Assembly: GCA_012728535.1 (NCBI GenBank)
Contig: JAAYEX010000266.1
Span: 1 to 13,100 of the forward strand
DNA length: 13,100 nt
Reading direction: 5' to 3'
Source: Clostridiaceae bacterium
GTDB lineage: Bacteria; Bacillota; Clostridia; Saccharofermentanales; DTU023
Numbering within the stretch: position 1 is the first letter of the stretch; every line of letters begins with the position of its first letter. Shown here one piece after another: positions 1 through 6,876 of the stretch. The notes under the pieces are model-generated. The model was not told where the DNA came from. It worked only from the letters and a program-made list of their open reading frames with translations, and made no database searches. Made by a program: the position numbers and the translations under genes.

Positions 1-372
1 CAGGCAGGCTTGAGCCTGTAAGTGTCTTAAGACTTCAACATCCGCAGGGTCAGGATCAGTCAACAAAGCTTTATTAAACTGGAGTTCCGCATTCTTATAC
101 TTACGATCAGCTCCAAGAGATAAGCCATAGAGCACAGCTGCATCTGTAAAGAGAGGGTAGGTCGCAACAAGTTTTTCCAAGGCGATCATGGCAATGTCCT
201 CATTGCCCGTATGAAGATGCTCTAAAGCTCGATTATATATAGATATAGCACGTTCTGCTTCTCTTTGTGATGTGAACACTCCTGCCGGAGTTTCTTCTAT
301 TTTTTCAATCTTCGACAGAGCAGCCTGCCATTTAAAATTGGATTTCAATTTTTGATCCTGTGGCTGTGCCAT
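1..372 (-). CDS. TPR-repeat protein, N-terminal part (cut by window edge)
   Basis: An open frame begins with ATG at 372-370 and runs off the left edge without a stop, giving 124 residues. The start follows GGAGGTG (382-376), about 5 bases upstream, so it is a real gene start. There is no signal peptide or membrane segment, so it is probably cytoplasmic. Residues about 44-110 look like two tetratricopeptide units: helices around AISIYNRALEHL and DIAMIALEKLVATYP, then AAVLYGLSLGADRKYKNAE and LQFNKALLTDPDPADVE. Such repeats are protein-interaction scaffolds, and no enzymatic motif is visible. It lies 57 bases downstream of folC on the same strand and is probably the last or a late gene of that operon. 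The specific function is unknown and the C-terminal part is not in the window. Confidence 0.75.
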   Translation of the reverse strand, partial: MAQPQDQKLKSNFKWQAALSKIEKIEETPAGVFTSQREAERAISIYNRALEHLHTGNEDIAMIALEKLVATYPLFTDAAVLYGLSLGADRKYKNAELQFNKALLTDPDPADVEVLRHLQAQACL

Positions 373-429
373 TTTCACCTCCGTGAAAAGCTAATCTCAA
401 ATGGTAATAATCCGGTGCTGTGAGCTCTG

Positions 430-1809
430 CTACTTTTGCAACTCTCGCATACGTTTACGGATCTCTCCTGCCAGATAAAGGGAGCCGAAGACACACAGCA
501 GGGCTCCTTTTTCTTTTGCCAGGGAAAGAGCTTTATCCAAAGCTACAGTATAGTCACTTTCTGAACACATTAGAATCCGAGCTTCGGCTTCTGGATCCAG
601 CACCTCTTTCGCCGCTGCCAGCATCTGCTCGGCCGTAGCCGTGCGTTCGTCGGGTATGGCAGTGAAGACAATCGCTGCACTTTCATACTGCCTGGTATTC
701 AGTACGATACTGATCATTTCCTTGTAATTCTTATCCTGCATTATAGCGCAAAGAAAAACCAAAGGAGCATTCTCACTTAAACGGGCTAAAGATTCAACCA
801 AAGCGTGGCAACCCTGAATATTATGCGCTCCATCCAGAAGAACAAAGGGCGATTGAGACAGTATTTCCAAACGGCCCGGCCAAACGGTTGCAGCAATACC
901 CTGCCTGATATCTTCGGCACTGACATGGCTTGCAACTGCTGATGCAGCCAAGAGCGCATTTATTGGCTGAAAAACTCCTAGAAGCTTAGTGGTATAAATT
1001 TCTTCTAATTCTAAATTACGGAAACTCTGACCCTCACGCCCATAAGACTGCATTTCATATTGTCCCCGACCGATCCAGTGCAAGGGAACATCTAACTCCA
1101 GACAGCGCTCTTCCAGCGTTCTTCTGGCAATAGCTGCATCTTCTTCTGAAATCATGGCATCGCGTGGATCATATGCAAAAACCGGGGTTCCGGGCTTAAC
1201 AATACCGGCTTTTTCATACATGATGTTTTTCATATTATTTCCCAACCGATCCATATGATCGTAGCCGGGAGCAGCAATGATGCTGGCAAGAGGGTTTTCA
1301 ATTACATTTGTAGAATCCAGCCTGCCTCCGATACCGCTTTCCAAAACCACATAGTCACAGTTTTTTTCTTTGAAATATATGAAGGCCATCATTGTGAGCA
1401 CATCAAACACCGATGGCAAATCCATGATCCCGTCTTCCTTCATTGAATCCGCAGCACGTGTAACCCGCGCCATAATCCGGTCGATAGATTCATCATCGAT
1501 TTCACCTGCATTGTTGTCACGATCATATTGCTCCAAATCCTCGCGACCCTGAATAACTCGGATTCGTTCGTTAAAACGTTCCAGATAAGGAGATGTATAC
1601 CAACCGACTGTGTATCCTGATGTCGAGAGAATATGTGTCAGATAGCTGCTGATTGATCCTTTGCCGTTAGTTCCCGCTATATGGAATATTTTCAGGCCCC
1701 GCCAGGGATCACCCAGCCTGCGGCTTAATTCGCGGATACGTCCTAAAGTTTTAACAGAGCTGAAACTCCTGATTTCGCTTATATATTGCAAGGCTGCATT
1801 GTGACTCAT
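430..1809 (-). CDS. folC: FolC: bifunctional folylpolyglutamate / dihydrofolate synthase
   Basis: This cytoplasmic Mur-ligase-family enzyme is ATP-dependent. It adds glutamate to folates and in many bacteria also makes dihydrofolate from dihydropteroate. At 459 residues it is slightly longer than the usual 420-440. Visible motifs in order are the P-loop HIAGTNGKGS (43-52), SPYLERFNERI (73-83), ESGIGGRLDSTNVI (157-170), GYDHMDRLG with the conserved His (182-190), YEKAGIVKPG (198-207), FQPINALLAASAV (280-292), and GRLEIL followed by DGAHN (312-330), the junction into the C-terminal domain. The extra length is partly a polar insert around residues 86-106. The ATG at 1809 is preceded by GGAGAGGA at a somewhat long spacing. 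The gene sits 32 bases behind gtrA. No other folate biosynthesis gene is in view, so whether it has both activities cannot be told. The family call is secure. Confidence 0.95.
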   Translation of the reverse strand: MSHNAALQYISEIRSFSSVKTLGRIRELSRRLGDPWRGLKIFHIAGTNGKGSISSYLTHILSTSGYTVGWYTSPYLERFNERIRVIQGREDLEQYDRDNNAGEIDDESIDRIMARVTRAADSMKEDGIMDLPSVFDVLTMMAFIYFKEKNCDYVVLESGIGGRLDSTNVIENPLASIIAAPGYDHMDRLGNNMKNIMYEKAGIVKPGTPVFAYDPRDAMISEEDAAIARRTLEERCLELDVPLHWIGRGQYEMQSYGREGQSFRNLELEEIYTTKLLGVFQPINALLAASAVASHVSAEDIRQGIAATVWPGRLEILSQSPFVLLDGAHNIQGCHALVESLARLSENAPLVFLCAIMQDKNYKEMISIVLNTRQYESAAIVFTAIPDERTATAEQMLAAAKEVLDPEAEARILMCSESDYTVALDKALSLAKEKGALLCVFGSLYLAGEIRKRMRELQK

Positions 1810-1841
1810 TAATTGCCTGGATCCTCTCCAAAAAATTCTTC

Positions 1842-2321
1842 TTATTCATCGTCTTCACCGGCAGCTTCATCTGTACCGCCCCTAACATATTCGGTAAAAA
1901 CAAAAAACTTACCCAGAAGATAATTGCCTACAATCACGAACAAAAGAGAAAGTGCTTTCGCCCAGGGCAGATTGGGAATTATCTCAGCTTTAAATCCTAT
2001 CATGTCGTAAAATAAATAAAAACCTGCGTATTGAAAAACCAGCGAAACCACTAAACGTCCGGCAGAAAAGCGAAATATTTCGCTCAAAACAGGTTGTTTA
2101 GATTTGAAGACCCAGACTCGATTGAGCACATAGGCGGTCAGTATTGACAAGACAATGGACGGAAGCAATGAGAAATACCATTTGTTAAGACCGAGCAAAT
2201 TGCTCAGCAAATAAAATATTCCCATATCTACCAAAGTAACGATTACACCTGAAATGGTATAACGCAGGAACTGCATATTAAAAAAGAGCTCCACTAAATG
2301 AGCCCAGATTTTTTTAATCAC
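1842..2321 (-). CDS. GtrA-family polytopic membrane protein
   Basis: This is a small membrane protein of 159 residues with four predicted membrane segments (about 19-41, 50-70, 83-105 and 120-140) and a short acidic C-terminal tail. Family hallmarks are FLRYTISGVIVTLVD at the first helix, AYVLNRVWVF at 63-72, and a repeat of that pattern, GNYLLGKFFVF, at 132-142. GtrA/GtcA-like proteins help move polyprenol-linked sugars across the membrane for glycosylation of surface polymers such as teichoic acids or O-antigen; the substrate here is unknown. The start is taken as GTG at 2321-2319, with AGGAGGAG (2340-2333) lying inside the end of the preceding cohesin gene at an 11-base spacing. An ATG at residue 16 is a possible alternative. 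The cohesin stop is only 5 bases upstream, so the two are probably translationally coupled. Confidence 0.85.
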   Translation of the reverse strand: MIKKIWAHLVELFFNMQFLRYTISGVIVTLVDMGIFYLLSNLLGLNKWYFSLLPSIVLSILTAYVLNRVWVFKSKQPVLSEIFRFSAGRLVVSLVFQYAGFYLFYDMIGFKAEIIPNLPWAKALSLLFVIVGNYLLGKFFVFTEYVRGGTDEAAGEDDE

Positions 2322-2326
2322 TAAAA

Positions 2327-4075
2327 CTAAATCTCCTCCTGATCTTCCGGATCAGATCTTTCCGAAGAAGTTGTCTGATATTCTTTGCTGAAGCCTTGTC
2401 CCGCTTTGGAACTGATATCAGAAATATCTCTGACTTCAGGGAAGTTATCAGGATAATTATAGTCGACCGGTCGGAAATTTTCAGCATCAGAATCATCTTT
2501 TACGTCAAGAGCATCTTCTCCCGAACTATACAAAAAATCGTCAGAAAGAAATTCGTCTGCAAACGGAAATTCAGCTCTTTTTCTGTCAGAGTTAAACTTA
2601 ATAATGATAATTATCAGGATAATCAAGATCAATAAAACTCCGCCTGCCGCAGCAATAATATGCCAGAGTTCAAAGTCTCTCCCAAAAAGACTGACGGTTC
2701 GGCTTTGCACCTTATCCGTCCCTTCATCCAAATCACCCTCAACAGCTTCTGTAGGTGCTGATACCGGTTCTGTCTGCAATTCAGGCCCCTTCGGGTCCTC
2801 TTTTGCCAAATGATCAAAGTCCTCATCCAGGAAAGTTCCGAAGGCAGGAACCAACAGGAGATCGTAATGCATAAGTTGATCCAGACTCCGGCTATAAATG
2901 AATCTCTCGATGTCTTTATTTCTGCCCTCTAAAGCCAGCAAATATCTAGCTTCATTCACCCGATCAATTTCAATATCCATTGTTGTAATATTGTCAGGGA
3001 CAGGGTTCTCTGTAGACTCGGAGGCAGTACTTGCCCCTGAAGATTTAGATAACTGGGCCTGGTATTGCTTCATATACTCGTCAAAGGGAATATAGTCACC
3101 AAAATTAAACTCAATGACGGGAAGGTTCACATCCCTGATATCAGCATCAGAACGTGAAGTACCGTAAGGTATCAGATCATCCGGCATAAGAGTTACGTGG
3201 TAATATTCTTCACCAAGTTTAAAACGCAGGTAGGGTATGAAGCTGTCGCTGGAGTCATTGTAAAAATACAATTGCGGGTCTTGACCGGACAAGCTCAAAA
3301 GCGCTAAGAACAAATCTTCATTTTCAGAATAATAACCTGACATTGCTGAACCGTCGATCATCCTCTCAGCCTCTTCAAAGCCACTAGGGATATCGGCTTC
3401 TTCCAGAGCTATTTCCGAAATAGACAAGCTGCGACCTTTATGGTCTTCCGCTTTAAATGCCTTAGTCGGCTCGCTCTTTGTTTCTTCAGTTTGGGTGGTA
3501 TCGGTTGTTGTGGCCGTCAATGTATCAACTGTTGTCAGCGGTGTTTGGGGTGGGGCCGTTGATATCGTGGTGTTAGGCAAAGTAACAGGTGGAATAATCT
3601 GAGTTGCTCCACTATTAGAAATTACAGTAACAGATCGTGAGTTGCCACTTATTGGTATTCTTTCACGAGCATAATTTGCAGCATCAATATCAGTTACAGA
3701 GAATAATGCAGAAACTGCATTAGTACTTGAAACATTTATAACCTTAAACACTAGAGTAAACAATGCACTCCCAGAAACGTCGGCTCCTCCCATAGTGACG
3801 AAAACAGCTTTCAAACGGCCTTCTGACAACTTGTTTATACCCGATGTTGAACTGGAAGATAAAAATTCCATTTTTGATGCATCATAATCTATCGTGCAAA
3901 TAAAAGTACCTAAATTAACATTTGCTCCTACTGTAACTGTAACAGTATCGCCAGGTTTCACTTCGTTTTTGCTAACTGTTATATTCGCAGGTGTAGAAGC
4001 TCCTACAGTAATTGGCATCATTATGATTGATGCAAGTACCACTAGGAATGCAATTAATACTGATAGTTTCTTCAT
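2327..4075 (-). CDS. Cohesin-domain type I membrane protein with acidic cytoplasmic tail
   Basis: This 582-residue protein is probably a surface receptor for a dockerin. Residues 1-26 are a signal peptide (KK, hydrophobic core, then VGA before STPAN). Residues about 29-153 form a cohesin-like beta-sandwich: KNEVKPGDTVTVTVG, then F-CTIDYDASKMEFLS, LKAVFV, LFTLVFKVI and RSVTVIS. Residues about 163-200 are a Thr/Pro-rich linker. Residues about 205-430 are a region I do not recognise, followed by an acidic, Pro/Thr-containing stretch to about 455. A strong membrane helix follows at about 473-493, then an 89-residue tail rich in Asp, Glu and Ser. By the signal peptide and helix, the cohesin faces out and the tail faces the cytoplasm. 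The ATG follows GGAG at 7 bases. The preceding dockerin gene ends 17 bases upstream. The cohesin assignment is by pattern; specificity for the neighbouring dockerin is inferred. The 5' part of the gene differs in base composition from the rest. Confidence 0.8.
   Translation of the reverse strand: MKKLSVLIAFLVVLASIIMMPITVGASTPANITVSKNEVKPGDTVTVTVGANVNLGTFICTIDYDASKMEFLSSSSTSGINKLSEGRLKAVFVTMGGADVSGSALFTLVFKVINVSSTNAVSALFSVTDIDAANYARERIPISGNSRSVTVISNSGATQIIPPVTLPNTTISTAPPQTPLTTVDTLTATTTDTTQTEETKSEPTKAFKAEDHKGRSLSISEIALEEADIPSGFEEAERMIDGSAMSGYYSENEDLFLALLSLSGQDPQLYFYNDSSDSFIPYLRFKLGEEYYHVTLMPDDLIPYGTSRSDADIRDVNLPVIEFNFGDYIPFDEYMKQYQAQLSKSSGASTASESTENPVPDNITTMDIEIDRVNEARYLLALEGRNKDIERFIYSRSLDQLMHYDLLLVPAFGTFLDEDFDHLAKEDPKGPELQTEPVSAPTEAVEGDLDEGTDKVQSRTVSLFGRDFELWHIIAAAGGVLLILIILIIIIIKFNSDRKRAEFPFADEFLSDDFLYSSGEDALDVKDDSDAENFRPVDYNYPDNFPEVRDISDISSKAGQGFSKEYQTTSSERSDPEDQEEI
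3617..4075 (-). other. Compositionally distinct segment coding for signal peptide and cohesin module
   Basis: By hand count, third codon positions over the first 153 codons of the cohesin gene are G or C in about 34 of 153 (22%). In the next 120 or so codons of the same gene (3241-3600) the figure is about 54 of 120 (45%). Overall GC over 3601-4320 is about 37%, against about 46% in the 360 bases on each side. The boundary near 3617 matches the end of the cohesin module and the start of the Thr/Pro linker. The dockerin-coding end of the upstream gene (4096-4290) is also AT-rich overall, but its third positions (25 of 65) are only mildly shifted. Counts were done by eye and may be off by a few. 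Confidence 0.65.
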
Positions 4076-4092
4076 TTGTCAACTCCAATTGT

Positions 4093-6045
4093 CTAATCAG
4101 CCTGATTCAGGAAATCCATCTCTAGAATATGTTGAATCACCCACATCAGATCAAGTGAATCTACATTTCCGTCTCGTGTTACATCCATAGCTAGTCTTTC
4201 CAATTCAGTAGGCTGGTACATCTCTAGGATATATGTCGTCATGGACATAATATCTACTGAATCTATTCTGCCATCGCCGTTTGAGTCTCCATATACCATC
4301 AAATAATAGTCTAAGGTAGACTCTGTCTCTTCTTTATAGAAAAGTGAGAGTTTGGCACCTGTACCGACAACACCGGAAGTCACTGTCTTGCCATCCACAG
4401 AAACTACCAGCTTATAACCCTCCTGCAGCTGCAAATTCTCATTCAAATACGTTACAGTATTTTGACCTTTCTGTGGATCGGCATTAGTTACATAAGAACT
4501 ATCCACCTTGAGCGTGTTGCTGGTCATGTTTGCCTCCGGCTTATCCGCAGGATCTCCGGGCTCGCCCGAGCGATTAACGGTCAGATAGTAATCTCTAACA
4601 TCCCCGCGCTCTGACACTGCCTGTACTTTGATTGTGTTCTCACCATGTTCAAGATTGTAAACTCCTCTGCCCTTAATACTGCACGAAGAAAGATATGCGT
4701 TAGCATTTACGGTGAAGCTCTCCACACCTTGAGCTACCGTAACGGAATAAGCGTTTACTTCCGGATCAAAGGCAGGTTTTAAAATCCCCGAAGAGACCGT
4801 GATACTTTGCAACCAATTGTTGCGACTGCGATTATCTGTCGGGAAAGGAACTTTCTCAGCAGGCATCTCTGCAATTACCGGAATGATAAATTCGTGATTT
4901 TTGTTCAACTGACCGAGTCTCTGATATGCATCATAGACATTCCCGCCCTCGACAGCCGGAGCGATAACATTGCCCATATATTGGTGCCACCAGGGTCCAT
5001 AAGTGTGATTATAATCTATGTTCCACTTCTGATAATAAGGGGTATTTTGTCCGGCATTAATATAGCCCTCACTGATCCAGCGGGCCCCTCCCACAATAGC
5101 CAAATAAGGATTCGTCCAAGGTAAAAGATACAAGTCCTTTTCTGCAGATGAAAGTTTGCCGTTTGCGCCTGCTGACCCATATTTTGCATATTGCAGGCCA
5201 TTAGAAATCGGTGATGTGCCGGCGTATGCGCCAATATTGTAGAAATTATAAATACCGGGATAGCTTGACACTGTGCCGCTAACTGAATCTGAACCTCCCG
5301 CCCCGACTTCCTGGATTATTCTCTTTGCCAGGAATACCGGGTTTGCATTGCTCCATTCTGCCGCCTTAACAAGAATATCGGGATATTTCATGTTAGAAGA
5401 CACTCCGTTCTGGTCAACAACAGGAACGGTCTGACCATCAACCATAAATGTACCGATGAGACTTTGTGCAATTTCTGCGCGGGTATGAATCTGAGGATTA
5501 TAAGATAGGTTTTCAAATTGAAAGATATCTCTTTCGCTGAGAAAGTTCCGCGGATCAAGATAGTAGGCAATAATTTCTGTACTGGCATAGTAAAAGCCTG
5601 CATCAGAGGCATACCAGCTGGTTGTTTTGTAGTTATAGGCACCTTTGTCAAAAGATCGTTGGGCAACGGAGTATGAATTAGGAACCGAATTTTTCCTCTC
5701 CAGACTGCCTTCATATGCCATAACCGTACTCCATTTCATAGGTGTACCATTGGCATTTACCGGGTGTGATGCAGTGAATTTCCAATTCGGGTATTTTGCA
5801 TGCAGAACCCTTAACGCGGGACGGTAAGATTCAGGAAAACCTTGCTGGTCCAGATACGCTTCAAAGTCATTATATGCGACAGCTTCTTTGTTACTAAAAA
5901 AGCCATCTGTCAAGAAAAAAGCGCCGAAGAACAGGACCAATAGAAGCAGGCAAGGCAACAGGACAGAAATACGTGCGGAGAGAGAAGAATCAGGACCTTT
6001 CTGATCACGAAATTCAGTCGTAGTATCAGCTTTGCGATATCTCAA
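4093..6045 (-). CDS. Membrane-targeted glucosaminidase-like protein with cadherin-like and C-terminal dockerin domains
   Basis: This 650-residue surface protein has a polar N-terminus (1-26), one hydrophobic segment (about 27-46) that is either an anchor or a signal with possible cleavage after AVA (55-57), and an extracellular part. Residues about 60-390 resemble the clostridial beta-N-acetylglucosaminidase-like family: FEAYLDQQGFPESYRPALRVLH, KYPNWKF, YYLDPRNFL, FQFENLSY, RIIQEVGAGG (Glu246 is a candidate catalytic acid), YNFYNIGAY. Residues about 411-492 fit a cadherin-like beta-sandwich (SSGILKPAFDPEVNAYSVTV). Residues about 505-585 match the small domain that often precedes clostridial dockerins (VVGTGAKLSLF). 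Residues 586-645 are a dockerin with two calcium loops: D587, N589, D591, D595, D598, and D621, T623, D625, D629, D632. The start is TTG, because an in-frame TAG lies seven codons upstream, no other start lies between, and AGGAGG is 6 bases away. Peptidoglycan is the likely substrate, but this is inferred. Confidence 0.85.
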   Translation of the reverse strand: MRYRKADTTTEFRDQKGPDSSLSARISVLLPCLLLLVLFFGAFFLTDGFFSNKEAVAYNDFEAYLDQQGFPESYRPALRVLHAKYPNWKFTASHPVNANGTPMKWSTVMAYEGSLERKNSVPNSYSVAQRSFDKGAYNYKTTSWYASDAGFYYASTEIIAYYLDPRNFLSERDIFQFENLSYNPQIHTRAEIAQSLIGTFMVDGQTVPVVDQNGVSSNMKYPDILVKAAEWSNANPVFLAKRIIQEVGAGGSDSVSGTVSSYPGIYNFYNIGAYAGTSPISNGLQYAKYGSAGANGKLSSAEKDLYLLPWTNPYLAIVGGARWISEGYINAGQNTPYYQKWNIDYNHTYGPWWHQYMGNVIAPAVEGGNVYDAYQRLGQLNKNHEFIIPVIAEMPAEKVPFPTDNRSRNNWLQSITVSSGILKPAFDPEVNAYSVTVAQGVESFTVNANAYLSSCSIKGRGVYNLEHGENTIKVQAVSERGDVRDYYLTVNRSGEPGDPADKPEANMTSNTLKVDSSYVTNADPQKGQNTVTYLNENLQLQEGYKLVVSVDGKTVTSGVVGTGAKLSLFYKEETESTLDYYLMVYGDSNGDGRIDSVDIMSMTTYILEMYQPTELERLAMDVTRDGNVDSLDLMWVIQHILEMDFLNQAD

Positions 6046-6051
6046 AGTCCG

Positions 6052-6057
6052 CCTCCT
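6052..6057 (-). promoter_or_regulatory. Ribosome binding site that fixes the TTG start of the dockerin gene
   Basis: On the minus strand AGGAGG ends 6 bases before the TTG at 6045-6043. The frame is closed by TAG at 6066-6064, and none of the codons between is a start codon. No ATG occurs in frame before the hydrophobic segment, so TTG is the only reasonable start. Confidence 0.8.
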
Positions 6058-6147
6058 CTCCTATGCAGGCTTGATCCGATTGTCAAGCTAAAATCATCGA
6101 ATCAATTACTTCATACATGCATAAATATTGGCATTTTGACACGAAAT

Positions 6148-6162
6148 ATTAGTGACACTAAT
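6148..6162. promoter_or_regulatory. 15-base palindrome, possible operator at the dockerin-cohesin promoter
   Basis: ATTAGTG-A-CACTAAT is a perfect inverted repeat with 7-base arms around one base. It overlaps the end of the candidate -10 and the predicted transcription start, where a repressor would block initiation. The sequence does not match an operator I can name. Confidence 0.35.
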
Positions 6163-6169
6163 TTTAGCA
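6161..6169 (-). promoter_or_regulatory. Candidate extended -10 promoter for the dockerin-cohesin operon
   Basis: The minus strand reads TGCTAAAAT, an extended -10 (TGn plus TAAAAT, five of six to consensus). There is no good -35 at 16-18 bases, as is common for extended -10 promoters. An overlapping TATTAT (6174-6169) is an alternative. The start of transcription would fall near 6154, giving a leader of about 108 bases. Confidence 0.4.
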
Positions 6170-6260
6170 TAATACGTTATAACCATTGCTATACAACGGT
6201 TTTGAAGGCTTATTGTCAACTCGATTTAAGCTCTATGTCATATACAAGTAATATAGAAAA

Positions 6261-6863
6261 TCAAAATGCGCTTAATTCATCCAACGAAGCGGAATATGCT
6301 TGGAGTGCATGGTCAGCAAACCAACGCACTTCGGGCAAGTCCAGACTCATCAAGCGCTGCTCAATATCCTCATAAGCACTGACAAATTCTTTGTTTCCGA
6401 CTTTAAACTCATCCAGACATTTAATACAGGCGGAAAAGCGGTCCGCTGCTTTAATGAGTTTTAAGGCTTCGAGGGTTATTTCATCATCAGCGGGAATGAG
6501 ATACTTTTCGTAAAGAGGCTGTAACTCTTCCGGTAACATACGTAAAAGATTTTTGGATGCCTCTTCTTCAATCGCCTTATATGTCTCGCGCATAGGGTCA
6601 TTATGATACTTGATCGGCGAAGGCATGTCGCCGGTCATAATCTCCGCAGCGTCATGAAAAAGAGCCAGTGTTGCTACATAATCGGGGTCAGGACAGATTC
6701 TGCCCTCTGAAAACTTATTCTTACGCAAAATCGCCAAAGCATGGGCGATGATCGCTACTTCGTGCGAGTGTTCCTGCACATTCTCGGTTTCTGTATTGCG
6801 CATTAGTCCCCAGCGCTGAATGTACTTGAGTCGGTGCATCATAGCAAAGAAAGCTGTAGTCAT
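6261..6863 (-). CDS. YfbR-like HD-domain 5'-deoxynucleotidase
   Basis: This cytoplasmic HD-superfamily phosphohydrolase is 200 residues long, almost the same length as E. coli YfbR, which removes phosphate from deoxynucleoside 5'-monophosphates. The similarity runs along the whole protein: FFAMMHRLKYIQRW near the start, LMRNTETENVQEHSHEVA with metal ligand H32, LFHDAAE with H70/D71 and E74, TGDMPSPIKY with D79, and KAADRFSACIKCLDE with the later Asp. R17/W18 match the RW pair used for substrate selection in YfbR. The ATG follows TAAGGAGAG, in which the TAA is the stop of dgt; the gap is 13 bases, so the two are probably co-translated. In this operon it would act after, or alongside, the dNTPase on deoxynucleotide pools. 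The reaction is inferred from the family. Confidence 0.88.
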   Translation of the reverse strand: MTTAFFAMMHRLKYIQRWGLMRNTETENVQEHSHEVAIIAHALAILRKNKFSEGRICPDPDYVATLALFHDAAEIMTGDMPSPIKYHNDPMRETYKAIEEEASKNLLRMLPEELQPLYEKYLIPADDEITLEALKLIKAADRFSACIKCLDEFKVGNKEFVSAYEDIEQRLMSLDLPEVRWFADHALQAYSASLDELSAF

Positions 6864-6876
6864 GGCTGCTCTCTCC

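Larger units (their letters stand above)
6046..6260. promoter_or_regulatory. AT-rich intergenic control region between yfbR-like and dockerin genes
   Basis: This 215-base stretch separates two genes on the same strand. I found no RNA gene and no convincing intrinsic terminator for the upstream operon. It holds a candidate extended -10, a 15-base palindrome, and two TTGACA motifs on the minus strand (6219-6214 and 6086-6081) without well-placed -10 partners. Partial read-through from the hpf operon cannot be excluded. Confidence 0.55.

Noticed and set aside
420..638. Plus-strand frames inside folC, the dockerin gene, dgt and pcrA
   Set aside because: They overlap well-supported minus-strand genes entirely, have low-complexity or antisense-like translations, and have no ribosome binding site.
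2327..6045. A cellulosome gene cluster
   Set aside because: Only one cohesin and one dockerin are present. There is no carbohydrate-binding module, no cellulase or xylanase domain and no multi-cohesin scaffoldin; the enzyme looks like a wall glucosaminidase.
6081..6086. TTGACA on the minus strand close to the dockerin gene as a -35
   Set aside because: At 16-18 bases downstream the sequence is the ribosome binding site region with no TATAAT-like hexamer.
6214..6219. TTGACA on the minus strand, upstream, paired with TATAGC
   Set aside because: The spacing is about 20 bases and the hexamer at 17 bases (TTGTAT) is poor, so the extended -10 further down is preferred.
6188..6235. Terminator after the yfbR-like gene
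   Set aside because: The best stem, GCTTA/TAAGC, is only 5 bp with a long loop and no following U-tract.
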